Source of the DNA: Blepharisma japonicum
Lineage: Eukaryota > Ciliophora > Heterotrichea > Heterotrichida > Blepharismidae
Length of the DNA stretch: 64,000 nucleotides
Assembly (NCBI GenBank): GCA_949751835.1
Contig: CATKHK010000007.1
Span: 722,397 to 786,396 of the forward strand
Reading direction: 5' to 3'
Of this stretch, positions 10,079 through 20,139 are shown one piece after another. Position numbers and translations under genes: made by a program. The notes below the pieces were generated by a model that was not told where the DNA came from, did not search any database, and saw nothing but the letters and a program-made list of their open reading frames with translations. Position 1 is the first letter of the stretch; each line of letters begins with the position of its first letter.

Positions 10079-12772
10079 CTAGGAATTAAAAAGTTGGCAC
10101 AAGTGGATATAGTCTACACACTGGTCAAGCTCTTCAAATCTCTGTGAAATCAACAGTAAATTTGCTATATGAGTCGTGTCAAACCCAAGCTGCCTATCAT
10201 TTAAAATTGTTTTAAAAGTATCACAATCAATTTCACCAGTGTTATCCTCATCCCACTGCCTCAAAAAATCAAATAAATCAATATTCCTGTCATCTAGGTG
10301 ATCCCTCATATCAACAATCGCATCCAGCTCTGCTATAGATAAATAAGAAGTCGATAAATTTGTATTTTGCTCAATCGAGCAGCTTGATAATAAAAAAAAC
10401 AAATGACTTCTCTTCTGGTGCTGGTCAGCAAAGCAACTTGCACAAAAATGGATTCTACAGAGTTTGCAAAGCCTATCAGCAAGTCTCCCACACTGTTCAC
10501 AGTTATGCCAATTTTCTTCTCTTTGTGTGCTACTTCTGTTTCTTGCTGAAGATATAGCTTCTTGGGCCTCTTGAGCTTCTTGGGCTTCATGAGCTTCTTG
10601 GGCTTCTTTTTTCAGTCTGTTTTTCAGCTTCATAGCTTTATTCATCTTGAAAAGGCTTTGAATTTTGATGGCTGCGTCATTTTTCTTGTTTTTTCTATCA
10701 ATTACGAACTTTTTGAAATTTCTTGTAATTATTCTTGCAGCAGAGGCCCTTCTTAGCCTTTCTTTTCTATACCTAATTCTTCTCAAAAATCTTTTAACTC
10801 CAGCTTGGATAATAATAATTGCAATAAGCTTATTCTCGACGTCCAATTTTTTCTCTACAATCTCCAGCTTATCTTTCTTAATGCTTTTTTTCGCAATTTC
10901 TGCTTGTTTGTTCTCCACATTTGAGAGTAGATATGCAGTCGAAATATTTTTATCAATAAGCTGCTGCTTTAACCCATTAACTTGCATAGACTGTTGAGGT
11001 AATTCATTTTCCAATTGATTTCAGACTTCTTCTTTCTCCGCTGACAATATTTTCACTTTTTCTTCGAGCTGAGTCGAAATTGATGTGTTTGGGGTTCTTT
11101 TAATATTTAAGTCATTTATCAACTTTTCTAAATCTTTTATTTGCTGAATTAATTTTTTTTCTGAAGGAAGCTTTGTGCTTAATTTATTTACCAAGTTTGG
11201 GATATCTTTTTTTAGCATTCTCCCTTTAAGTCTCATATCTAAAATTTCCTCTTCAAATACAATAGGGTTATTTATGTCAAGATTTCCTACAATGGCTCGA
11301 TATTCTTTTTGTACAGCCAATTTTGGGTTCAAAATAGTGATGAATTCTTCATTAGAAATCACTCCATCACTATTTTTATCAAGCTCTTGTATCATTAGCA
11401 GCTTATCTTGGTCAGTCAATCTCACTTGAATTCTGGGTAGCCCATCTTTGATTTCTGCTAAAGTAAGAACTTTGTCGTTATCACTGTCCAGCTGCTCAAA
11501 AATATCCTGGATACTTGCTCCTTGTTTTTCGATTTTTTCTATAACCACATCTAAAGGATTTTCTTTCAAAATGTCAGCAGTTACGTCTTCTAGCTTTTCA
11601 ATGGTATCATAAATCCCTGTTTGTGGCATCATCCCAGCTCTTATGTATTTTCCATTGTTTACTTTAACTACAGCTTTTGTGGGCTCTAAAATTTTGATTT
11701 TCTCTTTCAATTCATTCTGTTTGACTAACTCTTCATTTTTTGTGTCATTAAGTTTTAGCTGTTGTTGTAGTAGCTCTTTATACTTTTTACAAAGTTTTCT
11801 GGTTTCTTCATGATAATCGATTTCTCCTCTTATGCAGTCTTTCCCGCTTGTTAGAATATTTTCTGATTTTTCTGTGTTTTTAATCTCTTCTTGGACTTCT
11901 TTTATGATAAATTCTTCACTGATCATTGAGGAAAGTATAGTTAAAGCTTGCAACATAGAGCCTGATAGAGAGCCAGCTGATAATTTTCCTTTACCTCCTG
12001 TAGTATCATTTTCAGCTAGCTGATGCAATTTGTATCGTTTTTCACCTAAACTGCGAGGCTGGGGAACTGGAGGTGGTGGAGGTTCGAATTTTTCACGTTT
12101 TTCGACTGGGGGAGGTTTATTGTACTCCCTTTCACGTTTTATAAGATTTTTTTGAAGCTGCTTCATGTCTTCGATTTCTTTTTGTGCCTTTGCCTTATTT
12201 TCGTTCATAAATGGTCTTATTGCGTTTAAGGATTCCTTGTGGGCTTGCTCTCGATTTACTTGGTCTTGTTTTCGCTGAATTGAGCTCGATATTGATTGAG
12301 ACTTTTCAAGCTTATTTAAATTTAGATTTGTAGATGGAGCAGCACCAGGAGCTGCTGATTCAGTGCCTTTTACAGGTTTTTCTAGCTGAAAACCAGTAAA
12401 AGCTTCTGTTTTCTTTTCTTTTGGCTGTGCTTTTTTTGTTACTTGCTTCTTTGCTGGTATTTTAGGCGGATTTGGCTTTTTTGTAACCTTTTTTTGAGAT
12501 TTTTTAGCAGCTTCTTCTTGTTTTAATTTATTCAACGCATTTTGGGCTTTAATCAAGCGGTCTTCTTGCTTCTTGATTTCTTCGTGAGTTGGCTGTGATG
12601 GGCTTTCTTCAAATGATCGTTCACTAATTGCTTTGACTTCAGTTTGGTATCGAGATGGAGGTAAGTTAAGTTCAACGCCTGGAGGTAAATCTCTGTTAGA
12701 AGCGGAGACTGAGAATGATATTGAGTCATCTTCGAATTCTTCTTCTATATAGTCTATATCTTCATCGCTCAT
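10079..12772 (-). CDS. EF-hand / IQ / B-box zinc-finger coiled-coil protein
   Basis: An 897-residue protein joined across one TGA Trp (11021-11023). The N-terminus is acidic (EEEFEDDSIS), followed by a Lys/Pro/Ala-rich linker and coiled coil to about residue 400. An EF-hand pair sits near residues 420-495, with loops DSDNDKVLTLAE and DKNSDGVISNEE. A basic region with IQ-like segments follows (IQAGVKRFLRRIRYRKERLR; IKIQSLFKMNKAMKLKNR), then a short QEA repeat (near 10560-10615). Next is a B-box-type zinc finger (CEQCGRLADRLCKLC, then HFCASCFADQHQKRSH) and a final EF-hand-like loop DEDNTGEIDCDT. The domains suggest a calcium- and calmodulin-responsive cytoskeletal or ciliary scaffold. B-box plus IQ combinations occur in ciliary proteins of protists. 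No exact family is recognised. Confidence 0.85.
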
Positions 12773-12914
12773 TATATTTTAAGGAAATTTAAATAAACCC
12801 ATTTAATCTAATTTTAATACAGAATTGTTTATTTAATAAGATTTTTAAACTGGTATAATTTCAACACAAACAAATTCAATTCAGCTAAGTATTACTTGAA
12901 GAATTAATGCAAAT

Positions 12915-13139
12915 TTACCTATTGGCAATTATTGCACGATTTCCAAATAACTTAAAAATTGCATCTTGTTTTAGGAAGCTATATTGGAGCAATGCGGTAA
13001 TGTTAATTAAGATTATAGGTAAGCTGCAAGTGATGCCAAATTGAACCAAAGACAGCAAGCCATGTAGGTTGGAGAAGCTAGGATATAGAACAAAAGAGCA
13101 AACTAATGCTATTAGTGGCGATATGACTGGATCTGGCAT
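12915..13139 (-). CDS. Possible small membrane protein
   Basis: An ATG-started 74-codon frame ending in TAA. Two hydrophobic stretches (about residues 5-21 and 30-52) are separated by a short polar turn, and the C-terminus is KLFGNR-like and basic. No family is recognised. The region is AT-rich but this frame is markedly less so and lacks low-complexity runs, which favours coding. It could also be chance. It lies 142 nt upstream of the start of the EF-hand/IQ gene on the same strand. Confidence 0.4.
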   Translation of the reverse strand: MPDPVISPLIALVCSFVLYPSFSNLHGLLSLVQFGITCSLPIILINITALLQYSFLKQDAIFKLFGNRAIIANR

Positions 13140-13652
13140 TACATTATTCCAATATGACTCTTATTATTTATTTTAACCTTTGATCAAATAATTATAATTT
13201 AAAAGAAAAATCAATTGCCAAACTCACAATTAAAAATATATTAAAATAGAAAAATAATTTACAATACTTGTTTTAATATCTTCAAGTTTTTATCTTTCAA
13301 TAATGATGCATTTGCATTTTTTGCAGTTTACTTACCCAACTCCTGATTCCCCTAAAATTAATTAAATAGGCTATTCGTCTTAAAAAGCCTTCTCAATATC
13401 ATATTAAAGCCGATTTTCAATCTTATTTATCTTCCAAACCTTTTTTTAGCTTAATATAATCGTACCCCAAAAATTCAAAATCTATTCCAATTTTTGAATT
13501 TTTCCTCCACTAATCAAAATCACTTATGCTCCTATTCTCCCCCTCAAAATCTAAGACCAAACCCTTTCACTTTGTTTTTTTTTGCGGTTCTTCTGCCCCA
13601 ATCCCCAGACATGCATATTTGCTTATCGAGATACTTCAGATATATTTAAAAA
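13140..13652. other. Intergenic region upstream of RNR
   Basis: 513 nt with no convincing gene. The part nearest the RNR start is rich in pyrimidines (runs of C and T at 13500-13600) compared with the AT-rich remainder. This presumably holds the RNR promoter and 5' leader, and I see no MCB-type ACGCGT box. Confidence 0.5.
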
Positions 13653-16079
13653 ATGGAGGGAAATAGATATGTAATAAAGCGAGACGGTTCGCGGCAAGAG
13701 ATAAACACCGAGAAAATCAGAATAAGGCTAGAAAAGCTTATGGAAGGCCTAAATCACGAGTTCATCAACTTGGATGTCGTAGTAAAAAAGGTTTCAGAAG
13801 GAATTTATAATGGTGTCTCTACTTCTCAACTGGACAATTTAGCAGCTGAGACCTGTGCTTACATGAACATAGTCCACCCTGACTATTCTTTATTAGCTGC
13901 TCGCGTTGTGGTGTCAAATTTGCATAAAATGACTAAATCAAGCTTCTTTGAAGTGATCCATAACCTGCATAACATGACTGACAGCTTGGGCAGACCCGCG
14001 CCACTTATAGCAACTGACGTTTATGAGTTCATACAGGCAAACCAAGAAGCACTTGAAGCTGCTATTGATTTTAACAGGGACTTTGCCTATGACTACTTTG
14101 GGTTCAAGACTTTGGAGAGAAGCTATCTGTTGAAGATTGATGGAAAAATTGCTGAAAGACCTCAGCATATGCTGATGAGGGTTTCTTGTGGAATCCACTT
14201 AGGAGATGTGGAAGCTGCAATAAACACTTATAACCTGATGAGCCAGAAGTGGTTTATCCATGGATCGCCAACTTTGTTCAACTCAGGCACTCCAAACAAC
14301 CAAATGTCTTCATGCTTCCTGCTTACTATGCAAGATGATAGTATTGAAGGAATCTACGATACCTTAAAGCAATGTGCACTAATCAGTAAAAGTGCTGGGG
14401 GTATTGGACTCAGCGTTCACAATATCAGAGCTGCTTCTTCTTATATAAGAGGCACCAACGGGACTTCTAACGGTTTAGTTCCCATGCTCAGAGTTTTCAA
14501 CGATACCGCCAGATACGTTGACCAAGGTGGCGGGAAAAGAAAAGGAGCCTTTGCCATTTACTTAGAGCCTTGGCACGCTGATATCTTTGAGTTTTTACTA
14601 TTAAGAAGAAATACCGGCAAAGAAGAACAACGAGCAAGAGACTTATTTTATGGACTTTGGATACCAGACTTATTCATGAAAAGAGTTGAAAGCAATGGAA
14701 ACTGGACTCTTATGTGTCCAAATGAATGCCCAGGACTTAGCGATGTATGGGGCGAAGAATTCGATGAGCTCTACCAACGATATGAAGCTGAAGGAAGAGG
14801 CCGAAAAACAATTAAAGCACAAACCCTCTGGTCAACCATCATTGACAGCCAAACAGAAACTGGTACCCCTTACATGCTTTTCAAGGACCATGTCAACCGT
14901 TACTCTAACCAGAAGAACCTTGGCACTATTAAGTCCAGTAACTTGTGTACAGAAATAGTCGAGTATACCTCAAAAGACGAAATCGCAGTCTGCAACTTAG
15001 CCTCAATTGCACTAAATAGATATGTGATTGACAGAAAAGTTTTTGATTTCCAAAAACTTTTTGAGGTAACTAAAGTTGTGACCTACAACCTTAACAAAAT
15101 TATTGATAGGAATTTCTACCCTCTCCCACAATGCTCGAGATCTAATCTTAGACACAGGCCAATTGGGATTGGTGTACAAGGGCTTGCTGATGCTTTTCTG
15201 CTATTAAGACTTCCATTTGAAAGCCCTGAAGCAATGCAGCTGAATAGAGACATTTTTGAAACTATTTATTTTGCTTCTTTAACGGCTTCAAATGAGCTTG
15301 CAGAGAGATATGGCCCTTATGAGACTTATGAAGGGTCACCTATATCCCAAGGTCTTTTCCAATTCGACATGAGAGGGATCACTCCTTCATCTCGCTGGGA
15401 TTGGGACACCTTAAGAGCCAAAGTTGCTAAATTTGGAGTAAGAAACTCCTTATTGGTCGCCCCAATGCCTACAGCCTCGACTTCCCAAATCTTAGGTAAC
15501 AACGAAAGTTTTGAGCCTTATACTTCCAATATCTACACCCGCAGAGTCCTTGCAGGCGAATTTGTCTGCTTAAACCCACATCTTGTAAAAGACTTAATAG
15601 AAAGAGGCCAATGGACTCACAACGTAAAGAACAAAATCATTGCAAATAACGGCTCAGTCCAAGATCTCCACGAGATTTCAGCTGATTTAAGGAAACTTTA
15701 CAAGACCATTTGGGAAGTCCCTCAGAGGACACTTATTGATATGGCAGTCACAAGAATGCCATTTATAGACCAAAGCCAAAGTTTAAATGTATTTATTTCA
15801 GAACCCAGTTTCGGGAAACTTACGTCTCTGCATTTTTACTGCTGGAAACGAGGCCTGAAAACTGGGATGTATTATATGAGATCAAGACCTGCCGCAGACG
15901 CTATTAAGTTTACAGTTGACGTTGAGAAATTGTTAATTTCTAGCGGATTTAACACAAAACTTGCAGAAGATTTTGCAAACGATGAAAACTCAGACCCAAA
16001 CCAGCCTTTGCAAGAGAAGAAAGGGAAAAGGGTTAATTCAAACGCAGAAGAAGAAGTGTGTATTTCATGCTCTGGTTAA
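13653..16079 (+). CDS. RNR1: Ribonucleoside-diphosphate reductase large subunit (class Ia)
   Basis: 808 residues in one frame, without TGA or an apparent intron. An ATP-cone is present at residues 1-90 ([11 protein letters not shown]...). The catalytic barrel has the redox cysteines Cys221 (SSCFLL) and Cys447 (AVCNLAS) and the thiyl-radical site NLCTE (Asn430, Cys432, Glu434). The conserved [15 protein letters not shown] loop follows. The C-terminal tail ends in CISCSG (Cys803, Cys806), the dithiol that re-reduces the active site. The enzyme makes dNDPs from NDPs with a small R2 subunit that is not in this window. The length is typical (human 792, yeast 888). Ciliate macronuclei hold very large DNA amounts, so strong S-phase expression is expected, but that is inference. 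Confidence 0.97.
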   Translation: MEGNRYVIKRDGSRQEINTEKIRIRLEKLMEGLNHEFINLDVVVKKVSEGIYNGVSTSQLDNLAAETCAYMNIVHPDYSLLAARVVVSNLHKMTKSSFFEVIHNLHNMTDSLGRPAPLIATDVYEFIQANQEALEAAIDFNRDFAYDYFGFKTLERSYLLKIDGKIAERPQHMLMRVSCGIHLGDVEAAINTYNLMSQKWFIHGSPTLFNSGTPNNQMSSCFLLTMQDDSIEGIYDTLKQCALISKSAGGIGLSVHNIRAASSYIRGTNGTSNGLVPMLRVFNDTARYVDQGGGKRKGAFAIYLEPWHADIFEFLLLRRNTGKEEQRARDLFYGLWIPDLFMKRVESNGNWTLMCPNECPGLSDVWGEEFDELYQRYEAEGRGRKTIKAQTLWSTIIDSQTETGTPYMLFKDHVNRYSNQKNLGTIKSSNLCTEIVEYTSKDEIAVCNLASIALNRYVIDRKVFDFQKLFEVTKVVTYNLNKIIDRNFYPLPQCSRSNLRHRPIGIGVQGLADAFLLLRLPFESPEAMQLNRDIFETIYFASLTASNELAERYGPYETYEGSPISQGLFQFDMRGITPSSRWDWDTLRAKVAKFGVRNSLLVAPMPTASTSQILGNNESFEPYTSNIYTRRVLAGEFVCLNPHLVKDLIERGQWTHNVKNKIIANNGSVQDLHEISADLRKLYKTIWEVPQRTLIDMAVTRMPFIDQSQSLNVFISEPSFGKLTSLHFYCWKRGLKTGMYYMRSRPAADAIKFTVDVEKLLISSGFNTKLAEDFANDENSDPNQPLQEKKGKRVNSNAEEEVCISCSG

Positions 16080-16164
16080 TTTTAATTAATCTTGAATTAT
16101 TATGGTAAATTTTGTGTTAAATTTTAACTAATTTTCAACTATTATATAATTATTAGGGTAAATT

Positions 16165-18684
16165 TTAAAATCTCATATCAATTCTTGGCTCATGACCGAG
16201 AATTGAAGAGTCACTTTTGTCCCAGTTTTTGTTGAAATCAAAATAAAATTCGACAGGGGAATATTTGAAAAGTCCTTGAGTGTGGTCAAATATAGCTGCG
16301 CTGTAGGAGTAGCTTAAAAAGTGCTCTTTAGGAGAAAAGGTTCGGAATTCTAAGCTGCAATCGTCAAAGGTAGAAGGGATTATTTGGTGATAAGCAGCAC
16401 CTAAGGAGACTGCATAGTCTGGAGCAGCAACTTTATTCCCAAATGCGTCAAGTGCGTGCTTTTGGACTGTTTGGAAGCCGAGGTCAAGCCTGTGTGCAAT
16501 AATTTCATTAACCGCCTGGTCTCTTGACAGTTCTGAAGACACAAATGACTGATAAGGCTGGCTTGAGCCCAAATCTTCAGTCCTTGGCCAAAAATCAGTC
16601 GTAAGCGGTAGCAATAACGGTTCTAATATCGCATTCCATAATGACTCATAATACTCCAGGGCATCTTTATTATACAAGCTTGAATCCCCATCCAAAATAC
16701 TTTCTGGAAACTCAGTAACCAATGGAAAAGCTTGTCCCCATCTTCTTTTAAATGACGAAAACCTCTTTTTGTATATATGAGACGACATATGAGTATGCTC
16801 GGAGCCCATCTTAGGGTCACGTTCACTATTCCTAGACCAATCATGCATGCTGTCTCTTCTTCCGCTTTCCACACTGCCTCTTCTAGGCGACAGTGACATA
16901 CTATCTCCACTACCCTCACTCATTTTTCTCTTATTCAGCTCTCCTAATAAAGAATTGCTGGAATTATTGATTTTTGGCATTGTTAATTTATCATTAGTCC
17001 TTCGGCTTCTAGGGCTGGCCAGATCATCAAAACTTCCTATTGCTAAATTCTCGTTTCCAGCGGATTTTATAAGGAAAAGACTTTTATTGAGAGTCACGTG
17101 GATTGTGGAGAGCCTGAATAAGGGGTGAAACTTGTGAGGACGCTCATGGGTGATGGTATGGACCGAGCTTTGAAGATTGCAAGTGCCTTCAAGCTGCACA
17201 AAGGAATAGAACCAATGGGTTCGGAACCAGTAGGGGCAAGTATAGTTTTTCACATTGTTTTCTTCACTTCTCATTATAACTTCATCGAAATCGTCGTCAA
17301 TAGAAGAAACAGTGGGCTGGGCATCGTAGATTAGCATAGGGGTTGGGTGCATAGGTTTTCGCCTTAGACACATTACTTCGAGGGTAGCTCCAAAAGCTAA
17401 TACACGGACCTTGGTAAGTTTTATAAGTCTTTTATTGGTGTAGTAAACTGAATTTCCAGCTGAAATTACTATTAATTCAGCCCCAGTGTAGCTGCTTTTC
17501 TTTTCATTTTCTTGGATTTGCAAACGGTTTAAGGTAAAATTGATAGCTTCTAGAAAGTTTGTATTTTTTGATGACGCTAAAGTTGTAGAATAGTGAGTCA
17601 AAGCTGCAAGGGACTTGGACACATTATATATAAGTGATGGGTGAAACCCTTGAAATATTTCTGAGTTTTCATTGAATTTTTCTAACGGAAACAGCTGTAA
17701 AAATGCATCCCCAGTTACCCCAGATTCGGTTTTCCAATTAATTAATGAAGGAAAGAACATAATTTCTCTTTTAATAATTTTCATAACGTCTTTAAAAGAA
17801 TTCCTGATATCAGAAGTTTTCAAAATCTCTTTATAGACATCAATATATGGTCTCTTTTTCCCATCAACTTGATAGCCAATATTTCAAGCTTCATCAGTAG
17901 AGATAGGTATAAAGACTCTGCAATAAAAAATGACGCTGATTTCATGAGAAGTTTTTTTGAGAATTTGCCTTTCAAAAGCAGTCATTAATAGAGAAATCAT
18001 TTTTTCTCAGTAAAGCAGCCCGCTTGGGGAATGCTCCCACATTTCTTTGGACAGTTCTATTAATCATATAGTTTTGGCTGATTTCGACCTATACGTGATC
18101 TTTGTGTCTTTTGTGATAACCCCGCTTAACCCGCTTTTCCTTTCTACAATTAAATCACTTATTTCAGTCCTCACCCCATTTTTTGACAACCTTTGGCTTT
18201 TGTATACAGCAGAATCCCTAAACGCTTGTGAAAGCTTCCACATTTCTCCCCTCCCCAAGCTTTGGTCTTTTATAGACACTAGAACCGCTTGTAGCTCATA
18301 TTTAGCTAAATCGGGCCTTCTTACATTTACATCTAAATTCCTCAGATGGTTTATATTTAATACCGAAGCCAGCTGGGTGCTTATACTGAGCGTAATATTT
18401 GCTTTATTAGTCATTGAGGTCGATGTGACTTGTACCACAAATGGCTGTGCTGAATTATCATTTGGTATAATTTCCAAAATATCTTTATCCTGCACTCCAT
18501 GGAAAACATCACTATTGATTATTAAATCTGCACTAGAAAACTGAGGGGTGTGGAACGTGGACTGGAAAACCTCATTTACCCACTCTTCAGCCTCATGCGA
18601 CTCAGGCTGCTTTTCAGTCTTTTTCATGAAGTTTTTCCACCGAGACTTGACTGCTTTCTTATTTTTCCCATCATTTTTATTCAT
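16165..18684 (-). CDS. DEPDC5/IML1 (GATOR1 subunit), short form without the DEP end
   Basis: 839 residues when in-frame TGA codons (e.g. 18064-18066 and 18007-18009) are read as Trp. The N-terminal domain has the Iml1 signature: DQSLGRGEMWKLSQ, then SGVITKDTKITYRSKSA and LSKEMWEHSPSGLLYWEK. The SABA-like alpha/beta part follows (ELIVISAGNSVYYTNKRL). A Ser/Arg-rich linker leads to a SHEN-like part with LPLTTDFWP and IAHRLDLGFQTV. In other eukaryotes this protein is about 1,600 residues, anchors GATOR1 on lysosomes and inhibits TORC1 through Rag GTPases under amino-acid shortage. Here the protein ends with a TAA only 86 nt from the next gene's stop, so the DEP and C-terminal domains are absent. 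The upstream GDI gene ends 9 nt before this start codon. Confidence 0.85.
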
Positions 18685-18693
18685 TTTAAGAGA

Positions 18694-20076
18694 TTAACTA
18701 TCTACTTGTTGAGGTTGGGCCACTTGAGGTCTGAGGGTGGTTTCTAAGTTGATAGGCTCGCCCATCATTCTTTCCCAAAGGTTCAGCACGTCGTCGCAGG
18801 CGCTTTCAAAGTGTGAGGTGGCATCATAAGATTTGCTGACGAAGAGGTTATCAGCTCTGCCGTCTTCTGTAGGCTCAAAGGTGTCGTAAACTTTAATGAA
18901 AGATACAAGGACGTCTCCTATTAGTTGGTAAGCTGGCTGAAGTTCGGCTTCTGGGGCGTCAGTTTCGACGCTGGTACTGCAAATTGCAATGTAATAGCCT
19001 TCAGAGCAGACACAGTGAGAGCTGGACATAAAAGATACATAAATATCATTGCGTCGTCCTACTTGGCGCTGTGGGATTATAATTTGACCTGAAGGAGCAT
19101 TGTCGCTGTTAGGAACTGGGTGGTTGAGGATGCAGATAGCTCTGATGACTCTGCCTGTAGATCTTGCTTTATTGAGGTTTAATACGTAGGAAGGGTCACA
19201 TAAAATCAATGGAGCTCTGGCCACTTCGCCTTCAGCCCTAACTCCACAGACCTTACCGTCTTCTCCAAATAGGATTTCGTCAATTGGCTTATTTAGCATA
19301 TAAGTACCCCCATATATAGCAGAAAGCCTGGAAAACCCTTCAGCGATACCACCAATACCATAGACTGGATATAAGAAAGGAGAATTCCCATACAACCCAA
19401 TGCTGTCCATGTATAGCTTAGCTTTCATTGCCAAATCGTGGCTTGGCTGGTCCAAAAAGGCGTCACTAGTATAAAGCGCAACAGCGTGGCCTATAAAATC
19501 AATGGTGTTTTCTTCCAGTCCAAATGCGGCAAACAGTTCTCTGCCTGTCTGTCTCTGTAAATTCATGTTTTTATGCGTCGCTGGGTCATTTGGTTCGTAG
19601 TTTTGGACGAATTTAAAGAATTTCTTGCATCTTCGCTTCTCAAAGAGCCCCATAAGGTCGCTTTTAAGGGCTTCAGAATCTGTGGCAGGGACTTTGTGAA
19701 CCTTGGCTTTGGCTTTAGAAAAGACGCCGCCTGCTGAGACTTGCATGACATAGGAGCCGTCGACACATTTCCATTCCAAGTTATTGGCGACTGTCTCTGT
19801 ATGGAGAATAAGCTTTACAAGTTTGCCGTTTGCCATGGTAAACTTAGGGATAAGATCGACGTTCCATTCTCTGTTGGCTCCAAGTTCTGCAGGAGGTTCG
19901 GTGCCTGGGTAGAAAACTCTATAAAGATTCGTCAAGTTTAATGATGCTGTTTCACCTCCGTAAAAATTGTTACGGTCTAAATGCAATACTTTCTTGCCGT
20001 GAGCAGACAGCAGGCCAGAAATTATGCATTCTGTGAGTCCTGTTCCCAAGACTATAGCATCGTATGTTTCTTCCAT
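18694..20076 (-). CDS. GDI1: Rab GDP dissociation inhibitor
   Basis: 460 residues, one frame, no TGA. The N-terminal dinucleotide-fold relic YDAIVLGTGLTECIISGLLS is followed by GKKVLHLDRNNFYGGETASL, the standard GDI/REP opening. Conserved blocks are IPKFTMANGKLVK, FFKFVQNY and FIGHAVALY, and the mobile effector loop QPSHDLAMKAKLYMDSIGLY is present. The usual length is about 445-450 residues. The protein extracts prenylated GDP-Rabs from membranes and recycles them to donor compartments. The short C-terminus of REP proteins (longer insert, no effector loop differences) makes REP less likely. It lies 9 nt upstream of the DEPDC5-like start on the same strand, a notably small gap. Confidence 0.96.
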   Translation of the reverse strand: MEETYDAIVLGTGLTECIISGLLSAHGKKVLHLDRNNFYGGETASLNLTNLYRVFYPGTEPPAELGANREWNVDLIPKFTMANGKLVKLILHTETVANNLEWKCVDGSYVMQVSAGGVFSKAKAKVHKVPATDSEALKSDLMGLFEKRRCKKFFKFVQNYEPNDPATHKNMNLQRQTGRELFAAFGLEENTIDFIGHAVALYTSDAFLDQPSHDLAMKAKLYMDSIGLYGNSPFLYPVYGIGGIAEGFSRLSAIYGGTYMLNKPIDEILFGEDGKVCGVRAEGEVARAPLILCDPSYVLNLNKARSTGRVIRAICILNHPVPNSDNAPSGQIIIPQRQVGRRNDIYVSFMSSSHCVCSEGYYIAICSTSVETDAPEAELQPAYQLIGDVLVSFIKVYDTFEPTEDGRADNLFVSKSYDATSHFESACDDVLNLWERMMGEPINLETTLRPQVAQPQQVDS

Positions 20077-20139
20077 TTTCTATTACAATAGATTAACAAC
20101 ATCCACAAAAAGTTTTAAAATTTAATCACCTCTATTTAT

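Noticed and set aside
13938-14198. Minus-strand frame inside the RNR gene
   Set aside because: Shadow of a highly conserved enzyme. No start context and no family pattern.
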